Assembly: GCF_041431135.1 (NCBI RefSeq)
Contig: NZ_CP107799.1
Coordinates: forward strand, 2,914,001-2,978,000
Length of the DNA stretch: 64,000 bases
Source: Streptomyces sp. NBC_00554
GTDB lineage: Bacteria > Actinomycetota > Actinomycetes > Streptomycetales > Streptomycetaceae
Reading direction: 5' to 3'
This document shows, piece after piece, positions 1-8,304 of the stretch. The position numbers and the translations under genes were made by a program. The notes beneath the pieces are model-generated. The model saw only the letters and a program-made list of their open reading frames with translations. It was not told the DNA's origin and did not search any database. Each line of letters starts with the position of its first letter. The first letter of the stretch is position 1.

Positions 1-621
1 CGCCCTGCGGCGCTTCTTGCGTCGTACGAGCGTGTACGCGCCCGCGCCGCCGGCTACGGCCACCGCGCCGACCGCGATCAGTGCGGTCGTGGAGACACCG
101 TCGCCTTCGGTGCTGCCGGAGTCCCAGCTCGCGGGGGCCGCGCCGCCGATGTTGGTGAGCGCGCGGTCCGTGAAGTCGTTCAGCTGGGTGTTGGTGTCCT
201 CGTTCTGGACGCTGGTGACGAGGTTCTTCACTGCGGTGCCGGACATCACCGCGGAATCGGCCTTGGCGTCGAACTGGTCGCCGAGCCTGATCGCGTACAG
301 GCCGGTGATGCCGGTGGAGGTGCGCAGGTTCTGGAAGAGGTTCTGGGTGGGGAAGTCCGCGGGGAGTACGGCCAGGAAGACGGGCTTGTCCGCGTCCTTG
401 ATCTTCTTCGTGAGGGCGTCTGCCTCTGTCGTGGACAGTTGGGCGGAGGCGGCGGGGTCCACGTACACCGGGGTCTCGCGGAGGGCTGCGGCTACCGTGC
501 CGACGTCGGTGGCCGCGGGGGCCGCGTGGGCGGTGGGGGTCTGGGCCGTGAGGAGCGCCAGGGCGGCGAGCGTCAGTGCGCTCAGCAGTCCGGGGAGCGC
601 TCTTGGGAGTGCGGCCCTCAT
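1..621 (-). CDS. Membrane-anchored secreted protein, N-terminal part (runs off the left edge)
   Basis: The reading frame starts at the ATG at 621 and stays open to base 1, giving 207 codons, so the C-terminus lies outside the window. Residues 1 to about 34 form a signal peptide (hydrophobic stretch, then an alanine-rich cleavage region). An extracellular alpha/beta-like domain of about 140 residues follows. Near residues 180-200 there is a transmembrane helix rich in Ala, Val and Gly, followed by the basic stop-transfer sequence RRKKRRR. I do not recognise the family with confidence. It resembles streptomycete membrane proteins with a TPM-like outer domain and a long cytoplasmic tail, but the tail is not visible here. 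Confidence 0.75.
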   Translation of the reverse strand, partial: MRAALPRALPGLLSALTLAALALLTAQTPTAHAAPAATDVGTVAAALRETPVYVDPAASAQLSTTEADALTKKIKDADKPVFLAVLPADFPTQNLFQNLRTSTGITGLYAIRLGDQFDAKADSAVMSGTAVKNLVTSVQNEDTNTQLNDFTDRALTNIGGAAPASWDSGSTEGDGVSTTALIAVGAVAVAGGAGAYTLVRRKKRRRA

Positions 622-999
622 GTCTTCGACGGTACCTGAAGGTGGCTGGAAGTGGACGGGTGTGGGGGTGGGGCTTGTGGGTTTTCGCCCCCTCCGCCCC
701 TGCCCGTCCCTTGCTCCTGGGGGCTCCGCCCCCAGACCCCCGGTCGCCCGAAGGGCTCGTCCTCAAGCGCCGGACGGGCTGGAGATACCTGGCCCGGGCT
801 GGAAAGTGGAGCCCCCTCGGGTGGGTGGGGGATCGGGATGGTGGCGCCTCGTCCTCGAACGCCGGACGGGCTGAAAGATCTCCGGCCGGGCTGAAGAGCG
901 CAGCCCCCGAACGCCGGACGGGCTGGACCATCCCCGTCCGGCGTTCAAGAAGCGGAGCCCGAGTGATTCCAGAAGCGGAGCCCCAGAGCGCGGCAGTGC
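622..999. repeat. Non-coding stretch filled with streptomycete palindromic repeat units
   Basis: No convincing gene is present. The stretch contains one copy, at about 681-781, of an element that begins TTTTCGCCCCCTCCGCCCC, continues through a GGGGGCTCCGCCCCC hairpin and ends in CGCCGGACGGGCTG. Shorter fragments of its end (GAACGCCGGACGGGCTG) recur near 857 and 907, and an inverted copy (CCCGTCCGGCGTTC) lies near 930. The same element occurs at 6277-6388 and, doubled head to head, at 42168-42428. The hairpins could terminate transcription between the two minus-strand genes. Accumulated degenerate copies suggest a repeat that spreads within intergenic DNA. Confidence 0.65.
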
Positions 1000-3900
1000 C
1001 TACGCCGCCTGGTACGCCTCCTTCAGTTTTGCCACCGCGGCCGCGTAGCTGCCTGTCAGCAGCAGGTGGTCGGCGTCTGCGAAGGGTTTCGCTACTGCTG
1101 GTGTGATGGTGGTGGTGCCGATTTTCTGCTGGACCAGGAGGCGGGCCTTGGTCACGGCGGTTCGGCCTGCTGTGGTGGAGCCCGTCTTGTCGGCGATCTT
1201 GGCTGCCAGGGCGAGGGCCGCCAATGTCGACGTACCGCCCGAGGGCGTCTTGGTGAGCGTCGTGAGGCCCCAGCCGTACGGGAACTGCGGGTCGTACGAC
1301 GTGTCGCCGACGTTGATCGGCAGCTGAGCCTCGGACTTCGGCCAGGTGACGGGGAGTTGGCCGGTGAAGGGGCGCTTGCCGTAGAGGACGTCCGCGACTC
1401 CGTCGCCCTCCGTGCCGGGCAGCCAGGAGGCGACGAGGGCGTCGATGTCGCCGAGCCGGTCGCCGATGAGCTGCGGTCGTCCGGAGACGGTCAGGACCAC
1501 GCACTTCATGGCGCCGCAGACCTTGTCGACGGCGGCCTTGTCCGCAGCGGTCAGTTCGAGGTCGTTGCCGTTGCCCACGTCGCCGACGCCCTCGGCGTAC
1601 GGGGTCTCGCCCACGACGACCACGCCGACGTCGTAGCCGGTGGTCGGAGCGGACGCGTCCTTGGAGTAGCTGATCGTCGCGCCGGGAGAGGCTTTCCGCA
1701 TCCCCTCCAGGATCGTCGTGCCCTTCGTGATCGCGCCGGAGGAGCCCTGCCAGGTGATGGTCCAGCCGCCGGTCTGGTTGCCGATGTCGTCGGCGTTGGA
1801 CCCGGCGACGTACACCTTCTGGGACTTCTTGAGGGGCAGTACGCCGCCCGCGTTCTTCAGCAGGACCTGCGACTCGGCCGCCGCCTTGCGGGCCACGGCC
1901 CGGTGTTCGGGCGAGCCGATGTCGGAGGCGCCGCTCGTGTCGGCGTACGGCTGCTCGAAGAGGCCGAGCTTGAACTTCTGCGTGAGGATGCGCGATACGG
2001 CGTCATTCACGCGCTCCTCGCTGATCCGGCCCGCGTTCACCTCGCTGATGAGCGTGGTGTGGAATTCCTTGTACGCGTACGGGACCATGATCATGTCGAG
2101 GCCGGCATTGATGGACGTACGAACGTCGGAGGCGTAGTCGCCGGGGATCTGGTTGATGCCGTCCCAGTCACTGATGACGAAGCCGTCGAAGTCCATACGG
2201 TCCTTCAACACCCCGTTGATCAGGGCCGCGTTGGCGTGCATCTTGATGGGGCCCACATCGTCGCCGAGGATGTCGAGGGACGAGTAGGACGGCATGACCG
2301 AGCCGACGCCGCGGTCCACGGCGTCCTGGTACGGCGCGAGGTGCACCGCCTCCAGCTCCTGCTGGGTGACCTTGGTGATGCCCTGGTCGATGGTGTACGA
2401 GCCCGAGGTGGACGAGCCGTACTCGGTGCCGCCGTCGCCGACGAAGTGCTTGGCAGTGGCGAGGACCTTGTCGTTGTCGCTCAAGTCCTTGCCGTTGGCG
2501 CGGCCTTGGAGGCCCTGGATGATCGTCTCCATGGACTCGACGAGCGCCGGGTCCTCGCCGAAGGACTCGTAACTGCGGCCCCAGCGTTCGTCGCGGGTGA
2601 CGCACAGGCAGGGGGCGAAGTCCCACGGGATGCCGGTGGCGCGGACCTCGGCGGCGGTCACCGCGCCGGTCTGCTGGGCGATCTGGGGGTCACGGGTGGC
2701 GCCGATGCCGATGTTGTGCGGCATGACCGTCGCGCCGACGAGGTTGTTGTGGCCGTGCACCGCGTCCACGCCGTAGATCAGCGGGATCTGGAACCGCGTT
2801 GCCTGCGCCCGCAGTTGGAAGGAGTCGATCATCTTCGCCCACGCCTCGGGGGTGTTGGGCGTCGGGGTCGAACCACCGCCGGAGAGCAGCGAGCCGAGGT
2901 CGTACGTCGCGATGTCGCCCTGCGAGGTGAGCGCGCCCCGCTCGGCCTGGGTCATCTGACCGGCCTTCTCCTCCAGGGACAGCCGGGAGACGAGGTCGGC
3001 GACGCGCTTCTTCACGGACAACTTCGGGTCCAGGTACGGGAGTCCGTGGGCGTCGATGACGACCTGCGGGGTCTCGGCGGGGGCCTTGGCGCCGGTGACG
3101 GTGAGCTTGAGAGGGATCGTCTCGGCGGATTCGCCGGACTTGTCCTTGAGGGTGGCCACCGAGATGGTGCGCGAGGTGCCGGACGCGGTGCCCGCCGGGA
3201 AGGTGATCGAGCCCTGGACCTGTACGAAGTCCTTGCCGGGCTGGGCGGTGCCGCCGTCGCTCTGGTACGCGATGGTCACCGGTTCGTCGATCGGAACGGC
3301 GCCGGTCGTGGCGACGGAGACCTTGACGGCAGCCTTGCGGCCCTCCGCGACCGGGTAGACCGCGGAGTCGGTGATGACCCTCGCACGCAGTGACTGGTCG
3401 GCGGTGCCGTACAACTCGACGTCGTCGATGGCGAACTGGCCCTTGATGCCGACCGGGAGCTGGATCGCGTAGCCCCACATCTCGGTGAGGCCGAGGATCT
3501 GGTCGATGCCGCCGACGGGCTGGTAGTCCGTGCGATAGGTGAAGTCGGTGAAGGGGATCTCGATCTGTTTCCAGCCGGTGAAGTCGTCCGTGAAGGACGT
3601 CCTCCACAGCTCGGAGGCCTCGCCGTTGGCGCCGCCGTCCTTGAGCTCGAAGGGGATCGTCTTGCCGTTGTTCTGGCCGTCCCACCAGAAGCGGATGCCC
3701 TTGTGCGCGGACCAGTCGTGGGCAGGCTGAGCGAAGGCGAAGTCGTGGGTGAAGCCGCCGTAGCCGCTGATGTCGTAGGTGCCCGTGAGGACCTTGGCGC
3801 CCTCGGGGGCGTCGGCCCGGGCGGTCAGGGCCAGTTGGGGCAGATCGTCGGCGTCGCCGCCCCACGAAAAGAGGCCTTCGGCGGGCGGATTCGCGAACGG

Positions 3901-4029
3901 AACCTCGCCTTCGAAGGCGTCGACGGGGACGGGAGGCGGGTCGTCGGCTCCGGCGGCGGCCGAAGCGGACGCCAGGGGCAGCAGCCCGGTGAGCAAGGCG
4001 GCGGACACGAGCAGGGCGGTTCTTCGCAT
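1000..4029 (-). CDS. Secreted GH3 beta-glucosidase with CBM11-like and Calx-beta-like domains
   Basis: This 1009-residue protein probably hydrolyses terminal beta-glucosyl residues from glucans outside the cell. A signal peptide (MRRTALLVSAALLTG, cleaved near AASA) is followed by a beta-sandwich of the CBM11/CIA30 type at about 55-205, a Calx-beta-like domain at about 210-320, and GH3 N- and C-terminal domains from about 340 to 850. The GH3 nucleophile is seen in VISDWDG, with the Asp near residue 621. The C-terminal 120 residues form a helical tail. The start at 4029 has a good ribosome site (GGGAAGG); an upstream in-frame ATG at 4107 would add 26 residues of repeat-derived sequence before the signal peptide and is rejected. 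The gene is divergent from the GH30 gene, which suggests joint degradation of beta-glucan. Confidence 0.88.
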   Translation of the reverse strand: MRRTALLVSAALLTGLLPLASASAAAGADDPPPVPVDAFEGEVPFANPPAEGLFSWGGDADDLPQLALTARADAPEGAKVLTGTYDISGYGGFTHDFAFAQPAHDWSAHKGIRFWWDGQNNGKTIPFELKDGGANGEASELWRTSFTDDFTGWKQIEIPFTDFTYRTDYQPVGGIDQILGLTEMWGYAIQLPVGIKGQFAIDDVELYGTADQSLRARVITDSAVYPVAEGRKAAVKVSVATTGAVPIDEPVTIAYQSDGGTAQPGKDFVQVQGSITFPAGTASGTSRTISVATLKDKSGESAETIPLKLTVTGAKAPAETPQVVIDAHGLPYLDPKLSVKKRVADLVSRLSLEEKAGQMTQAERGALTSQGDIATYDLGSLLSGGGSTPTPNTPEAWAKMIDSFQLRAQATRFQIPLIYGVDAVHGHNNLVGATVMPHNIGIGATRDPQIAQQTGAVTAAEVRATGIPWDFAPCLCVTRDERWGRSYESFGEDPALVESMETIIQGLQGRANGKDLSDNDKVLATAKHFVGDGGTEYGSSTSGSYTIDQGITKVTQQELEAVHLAPYQDAVDRGVGSVMPSYSSLDILGDDVGPIKMHANAALINGVLKDRMDFDGFVISDWDGINQIPGDYASDVRTSINAGLDMIMVPYAYKEFHTTLISEVNAGRISEERVNDAVSRILTQKFKLGLFEQPYADTSGASDIGSPEHRAVARKAAAESQVLLKNAGGVLPLKKSQKVYVAGSNADDIGNQTGGWTITWQGSSGAITKGTTILEGMRKASPGATISYSKDASAPTTGYDVGVVVVGETPYAEGVGDVGNGNDLELTAADKAAVDKVCGAMKCVVLTVSGRPQLIGDRLGDIDALVASWLPGTEGDGVADVLYGKRPFTGQLPVTWPKSEAQLPINVGDTSYDPQFPYGWGLTTLTKTPSGGTSTLAALALAAKIADKTGSTTAGRTAVTKARLLVQQKIGTTTITPAVAKPFADADHLLLTGSYAAAVAKLKEAYQAA

Positions 4030-4053
4030 GGACCTTCCCTCGACTCTCGTTGA

Positions 4054-4102
4054 TCCTCTTGGTTCTTTTCGATTCCTCTTGGTTCCTCTTGGTTCTTCTT
4101 GG
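4054..4102. repeat. 10-bp-period repeat in the leader of the GH3 gene
   Basis: The unit CCTCTTGGTT, or close variants, recurs in the plus strand. Three copies of TCCTCTTGGTTC start at 4054, 4074 and 4084, and a variant follows to 4102. On the coding strand of the GH3 gene this is a purine-rich AACCAAGAGG tract that lies just upstream of the ribosome site. It may be a slipped repeat or a regulatory element of the untranslated leader. Confidence 0.6.
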
Positions 4103-4360
4103 CGCATCCTCTTCGGTGTCCTGAAGAACCCCTCAACGCTCTTCAGTACTCTTACGACTTAGATCACGCCGTGAGTTAACTGGCGTCCCGGCAAGCAGTC
4201 AAGACTTCACGTCAGAACCGGTACACGGGCAATTGGCGGCCGGATCAGGCTTGTTGTTCCTTCAGACCCTGAACGCGCAACCCCTTGACGCGCGCCCGCA
4301 GCCGTCATTTACTCACGCCTCGCACGCCCCAATCCCCCACCCCCAGAAGGGCTGCGCACC
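4103..4360. promoter_or_regulatory. Divergent promoter region between GH3 and GH30 genes
   Basis: Together with the leader repeat this makes about 330 bases without a gene. It must carry the promoters of both secreted glycosidases. I cannot assign clear -35/-10 boxes. I see no copy of the 14-bp CebR operator (TGGGAGCGCTCCCA) that controls beta-glucosidase genes in some streptomycetes. Confidence 0.4.
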
Positions 4361-6256
4361 ATGAGCACCACGAGTAGGACCAGATCCCTGAAGAGAACGG
4401 GCCGGGCCGCCCGGCTGCTCGTCGCCGGGCTGCTGACGACGGCCGGGCTCGGCGTCGTCGGTACCGCTCCCGCCCATGCGGCGGGTGAACAGGTCACCGC
4501 CTACCTGACGACGACCGACGACACCGGCGGCCGCCATGTCGTACGCGGATTGCAGCCGCAAACGCCTTTCGCCTTCCAGGCCGGCAGTGGCGGCACCGGC
4601 GACAACATCACCGTCGACGAGAACACCCGGTACCAGACGTTCACCGGTGGCGGTGCCTCCTTCACCGACACCGCCGCCTGGCTGATGAACAGCAGCGGGG
4701 CGCTGACGCAGGCCCAGCGTGACGCCGCGATGACGAAGCTGTTCTCGCCGACGGACGGGATCGGGCTGTCGTTCGTACGCAATCCGATGGGTGCGTCGGA
4801 CCTCGCGCGGTTCGGGTACTCCTACGACGACGTGCCCGCAGGGCAGACGGACCCGACTCTCGCCCAGTTCTCCATCGCACACGACCTGGCGGACGTCGTG
4901 CCGCTGACCAAGCAGGCGCGCCAGCTCAATCCGGCACTGACCGTGATGGCCTCGCCGTGGACGGCGCCGGCCTGGATGAAGGACAGCGGGTCGCTCAACG
5001 GCGGCTGGCTGAAGTCGGAGAACTACGGGGCCTACGCCTCGTACTTCGTGAAGTACCTGCAGGCGTACCAGGCTCAGGGCGTGCCGGTCCAGTACGTCAC
5101 CGTGCAGAACGAGCCGACGTGTTGTTCCGGGTACCCGTCGATGAGCTGGAACGCTTCCGGGCTCGCGTACTTCACCAAGAGCGAGCTGCTGCCGAAGCTC
5201 CAGGCGGCGGGGCTGTCGACCAAGGTGCTCGCCCATGACTGGAACTGGGACGTGTACGACTCGTACGCCGCCTCGACGGTCGACGACGCGGCGGTCCGCA
5301 CGCACCCGAACTTCGGCGGGGTCGCGTGGCACGGCTACGGCGGCGACGTCACCAAGCAGACCACCGTCCACAACCAGTACCCGACGCTGGACGCCTTCGG
5401 CACCGAGCACTCCGGTGGCACCTGGATCGCCAACCAGCAGCGCGAGGACATGCTCAACATCGTCGACTACACCCGGAACTGGGCGAAGTCGGTGACGAAG
5501 TGGTCGCTGGCCGTGGACCAGAACATGGGGCCGCACAACGGTGGCTGCGGCACCTGCACCGGGCTCGTCACCGTCCACAACGGTGACGCGCAGAGCGGGC
5601 AGGTCGACTACACCATCGAGTACTACACGATGGGGCACCTCACGAAGTTCGTGAAGCCGGGGGCGCAGCGGATCGCTTCCACGGCGAGCACGTCCGTGCC
5701 GAACGTCGCTTGGCGGAATCCTGATGGGTCCAAGGCGCTGATCGCGTACAACGACGCGTCCACCCCGAAGACGGTGACGATCAACTGGGGGTCGCAGCAC
5801 GCTACTTACTCGCTGCCGGGTAAGACCTCAGCGACCTTCACGTGGTCGGGGACGCAGGCCGGTGGCGGCGACCAGAGTGGTGCCTTCGTGGGACTTGCCG
5901 GCAAGTGCCTCGATGTGGCCGGTGGTTCTTCGGCCAACGGGACCGCCGTGCAGCTCTACGACTGCAACGGCTCGACGGCGCAGACCTGGACGGTCAAGGC
6001 CGACGGGTCGGTTCAGGCCCTCGGGAAGTGCCTCGACGTGACGTCGGCGTCCACTGCCGATGGGGCGCAGCTTCAGCTCTACGACTGCAACGGGACGGGG
6101 GCTCAGCGGTGGTCGTACAACTCCACCACCGGAGATGTCGTCAATACCGCGGCCAACAAGTGCCTTGATGTGACCGGGAATTCGTCGGCGAACGGGGCTC
6201 GGGCGCAGATCTGGACCTGCACGGGGGCTGCCAACCAGAAGTGGCATCTGCAGTAG
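4361..6256 (+). CDS. Secreted GH30 glycosidase with C-terminal ricin-type beta-trefoil lectin
   Basis: This 631-residue extracellular enzyme most likely cleaves beta-1,6-glucan or related beta-glucosides (the glucosylceramidase/endo-beta-1,6-glucanase family). The signal peptide covers about 40 residues, ending near AHAAG. The GH30 barrel spans about 45-405. The acid/base Glu is in VQNEP (about residue 251) and the nucleophile Glu in GTEHSGG (about 349). The usual GH30 beta-sandwich follows to about 495. The last 130 residues are a ricin B/CBM13 trefoil with three repeats (QTW, QRW and QKW motifs) that would bind polysaccharide. A ribosome site (AGAAGGG) precedes the ATG. It pairs divergently with the GH3 enzyme, an endo-plus-exo set for fungal-type glucans. 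Confidence 0.9.
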   Translation: MSTTSRTRSLKRTGRAARLLVAGLLTTAGLGVVGTAPAHAAGEQVTAYLTTTDDTGGRHVVRGLQPQTPFAFQAGSGGTGDNITVDENTRYQTFTGGGASFTDTAAWLMNSSGALTQAQRDAAMTKLFSPTDGIGLSFVRNPMGASDLARFGYSYDDVPAGQTDPTLAQFSIAHDLADVVPLTKQARQLNPALTVMASPWTAPAWMKDSGSLNGGWLKSENYGAYASYFVKYLQAYQAQGVPVQYVTVQNEPTCCSGYPSMSWNASGLAYFTKSELLPKLQAAGLSTKVLAHDWNWDVYDSYAASTVDDAAVRTHPNFGGVAWHGYGGDVTKQTTVHNQYPTLDAFGTEHSGGTWIANQQREDMLNIVDYTRNWAKSVTKWSLAVDQNMGPHNGGCGTCTGLVTVHNGDAQSGQVDYTIEYYTMGHLTKFVKPGAQRIASTASTSVPNVAWRNPDGSKALIAYNDASTPKTVTINWGSQHATYSLPGKTSATFTWSGTQAGGGDQSGAFVGLAGKCLDVAGGSSANGTAVQLYDCNGSTAQTWTVKADGSVQALGKCLDVTSASTADGAQLQLYDCNGTGAQRWSYNSTTGDVVNTAANKCLDVTGNSSANGARAQIWTCTGAANQKWHLQ

Positions 6257-6391
6257 GGGGTGCGGGGCGGAGGTGGGAGTTTTTCGCCCCCTCCGCCCCT
6301 ACCCGTCCCTTGCTTCCTGGGGGCTCCGCCCCCAGACCCCCGTATCGCGCTGACGCGCTCGTCCTCAAACGCCGGACGGGCTGAAAGACTT
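6257..6391. repeat. Single copy of the palindromic intergenic repeat between convergent genes
   Basis: From about 6277 to 6388 the sequence matches the right arm of the 42168-42428 element, including the CGCGCTGACGCGCTCGTCC segment and the CGCCGGACGGGCTGAAAGA end. It sits between the convergent GH30 and cimA genes. Its GGGGGCTCCGCCCCC hairpin and T-run could act as a bidirectional terminator. Confidence 0.65.
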
Positions 6392-7996
6392 CTACTCCGC
6401 CGGCTCGACCCCTGCCCGTAGCAACCCGTACGTGTACGCGTCCTCCAGTGCCTGCCAGGACGCCGCGATCACGTTCTCCGCGACGCCGACCGTGGACCAC
6501 TCCCCCGCACCGTCTGAGGTGGAGATGAGGACGCGGGTGGTGGACTGGGTGCCGTGTTTGCCTTCGAGGATGCGGACCTTGTAGTCGACGAGTTCCAGCT
6601 TGGCGAGCTGGGGGTAGAGCTTTTCGAGGGCTACGCGGAGGGCGCGGTCGAGGGCGTTGACGGGGCCGTTGCCCTCGGCGGTGGCGACGATGCGCTCGCC
6701 CTTGGCGAAGAGCTTGACCGTGGCTTCGTTGGCGTGGCTGCCGTCGGGGCGGTCCTCGACGATGGCGCGCCAGGACTCGACCCGGAAGTACTTGCGGGCG
6801 CGGCCCTCCGCCTCCTCGCGGAGCAGCAGCTCGAACGACGCGTCGGCCGCCTCGTACGTGTAGCCCTGGAGCTCGCGCTCCTTGACGCGGGCGACGACCC
6901 GGCCGACCAGCTCGCGGTCGTCGCTGATGTCGACGCCGAGTTCCTTGCCCTTGAGCTCGATGGAGGCTCGCCCTGCCATGTCGGAGACCAGCATCCGCAT
7001 GGTGTTGCCGACCAGCTCGGGGTCGATGTGCTGGTACAGGTCCGGGTCGACCTTGATCGCGGAGGCGTGCAGGCCTGCCTTGTGCGCGAAGGCGGAGACA
7101 CCGACGTACGGCTGGTGCGTGGAGGGGGTCAGGTTCACCACCTCGGCGATCGCGTGCGAGATGCGCGTCATCTCGCGCAGAGCGCCTTCGGGGAGCACCT
7201 TCTTGCCGTACTTCAGCTCAAGGGCCGCCACGACCGGGAAGAGGTTGGAGTTGCCGACCCGCTCGCCGTAGCCGTTCGCCGTGCACTGGACGTGTGTCGC
7301 GCCCGCGTCGACGGCGGCCAGCGTGTTGGCGACCGCGCAGCCCGTGTCGTCCTGGGCGTGCATGCCGAGCCGGGCGCCGGTGTCGGCGAGGACCGTGGCG
7401 ACGACCGCCTGGACCTGGGCCGGGAGCATGCCGCCGTTGGTGTCGCAGAGGATGACGACGTCGGCGCCCGCCTCGTGGGCGGCGCGGACGACGGCCTTCG
7501 CGTACTCGGGGTTCGCGCGGTAGCCGTCGAAGAAGTGCTCGCAGTCGACGAAGACCCGGCGGCCCTGGGCGCACAGGTAGGAGACCGTGTCACGGACCAT
7601 CTCCAGGTTCTCGTCGAGGGTCGTGCGGAGCGCGAGTTCGACATGGCTGTCGTGGGACTTCGCGACCAGGGTGATCACCTGGGCGCCGGAATCGAGGAGC
7701 GCCTTGACCTGCGGGTCCTCCGAAGCCTTGGCGCCCGCGCGGCGGGTCGCACCGAAGGCGACCAGCTGGGCGTGCTTGAACTCGATCTCCTGCTGGGCGC
7801 GGGCGAAGAACTCGGTGTCGCGCGGGTTGGCGCCGGGCCAGCCGCCCTCGATGAAGCCCACCCCGAAGTCGTCCAGGTGCCGTGTGATGGCCAGCTTGTC
7901 CGCCACGGTGAGGTTGATGCCCTCGCGCTGCGCGCCGTCGCGCAGCGTCGTGTCGAAGACGTGGAACGAATCGTCGAGTTCGCTGGTGTCCGTCAT
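6392..7996 (-). CDS. cimA: Citramalate synthase
   Basis: This 534-residue protein condenses pyruvate with acetyl-CoA to (R)-citramalate, the entry to threonine-independent 2-oxobutyrate and so to isoleucine. The N-terminal TIM barrel shows the family signature DTTLRDGAQ (residues about 15-23), the metal-binding region MHAQDDTGCAVAN and the conserved NGYGERVGN. The C-terminal LeuA-type regulatory domain (from about 395 to the end) probably senses the end product. The length and the DTTLRDGAQREG context fit CimA of the TIGR00977 type rather than a true LeuA. The ATG at 7996 has a ribosome site (AGGAG) 8-9 bases upstream. It is preceded by a leader peptide rich in Ile and an attenuator hairpin, which fits a role in isoleucine supply. 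Confidence 0.88.
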   Translation of the reverse strand: MTDTSELDDSFHVFDTTLRDGAQREGINLTVADKLAITRHLDDFGVGFIEGGWPGANPRDTEFFARAQQEIEFKHAQLVAFGATRRAGAKASEDPQVKALLDSGAQVITLVAKSHDSHVELALRTTLDENLEMVRDTVSYLCAQGRRVFVDCEHFFDGYRANPEYAKAVVRAAHEAGADVVILCDTNGGMLPAQVQAVVATVLADTGARLGMHAQDDTGCAVANTLAAVDAGATHVQCTANGYGERVGNSNLFPVVAALELKYGKKVLPEGALREMTRISHAIAEVVNLTPSTHQPYVGVSAFAHKAGLHASAIKVDPDLYQHIDPELVGNTMRMLVSDMAGRASIELKGKELGVDISDDRELVGRVVARVKERELQGYTYEAADASFELLLREEAEGRARKYFRVESWRAIVEDRPDGSHANEATVKLFAKGERIVATAEGNGPVNALDRALRVALEKLYPQLAKLELVDYKVRILEGKHGTQSTTRVLISTSDGAGEWSTVGVAENVIAASWQALEDAYTYGLLRAGVEPAE

Positions 7997-8107
7997 GGTG
8001 TCTGGCTCCTGAGGTTTGGATCTCGGTCTGTACCGGAATGACCGGCTCCACCGTCCTCCAATGATCCCTCGCGCTCCTTTCCCGGCTTGAGGTGGGCCAG
8101 GAAAACG

Positions 8108-8132
8108 AAAAACCCCTCGCGGGTGCGAGAGG
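8108..8132 (-). terminator. Attenuator terminator in the cimA leader
   Basis: On the minus strand an 8-bp stem (CCTCTCGC pairing with GCGAGGGG at 8113-8132) with a 4-base loop is followed at once by five U residues (8108-8112) and more U-rich sequence. It lies between the Ile-Ile leader peptide and the cimA start, as expected of an attenuator. The ilvB leader ends in a very similar CGAGGGG-TTTTTT terminator. Confidence 0.75.
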
Positions 8133-8187
8133 TCTGCGCGCGGGTCGAAGACGACGGTGCCCGCCCGTACGTGGTGGTACGTGGCGG

Positions 8188-8238
8188 TCACTGCGGACCG
8201 GCGCGCCTGCTGCCAATAATCGTGGCGAACGAGAGCAC
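8188..8238 (-). CDS. cimA leader peptide with Thr-Ile-Ile control codons
   Basis: A 16-residue frame (MLSFATIIGSRRAGPQ, GTG start) lies about 190 bases upstream of cimA. It holds two adjacent ATT isoleucine codons, which are very rare in a GC-rich genome that otherwise uses ATC. A slow ribosome at these codons when Ile-tRNA is short would favour an antiterminator over the downstream terminator hairpin. A promoter-like -10 box lies six bases upstream of the GTG, so the mRNA may begin at the start codon. Leader-peptide attenuation of branched-chain genes is known in Actinobacteria; its use here for cimA is my reading of the sequence. Confidence 0.6.
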   Translation of the reverse strand: MLSFATIIGSRRAGPQ

Positions 8239-8244
8239 GGGGGC

Positions 8245-8274
8245 AGTCTGGCACAAATCCGCCCCCGCGCTCAG
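8245..8274 (-). promoter_or_regulatory. Candidate cimA promoter
   Basis: On the minus strand CTGAGC (8269-8274) and CAGACT (8245-8250) are spaced by 18 bases. This would place the transcription start at or next to the GTG of the leader peptide (8238). The -35 match is moderate. Confidence 0.45.
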
Positions 8275-8304
8275 GCCCGTCTCAGGATGCGAGCACGCCG
8301 CTGG

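Noticed and set aside
1066..3393. Plus-strand 775-codon frame opposite the GH3 gene
   Set aside because: Antisense shadow with no domain and typical biased composition.
6392..7996. 2-isopropylmalate synthase (leuA) for the gene called cimA
   Set aside because: The N-terminal DTTLRDGAQREG pattern and length fit the citramalate synthase group, and the leader peptide carries Ile rather than Leu codons.
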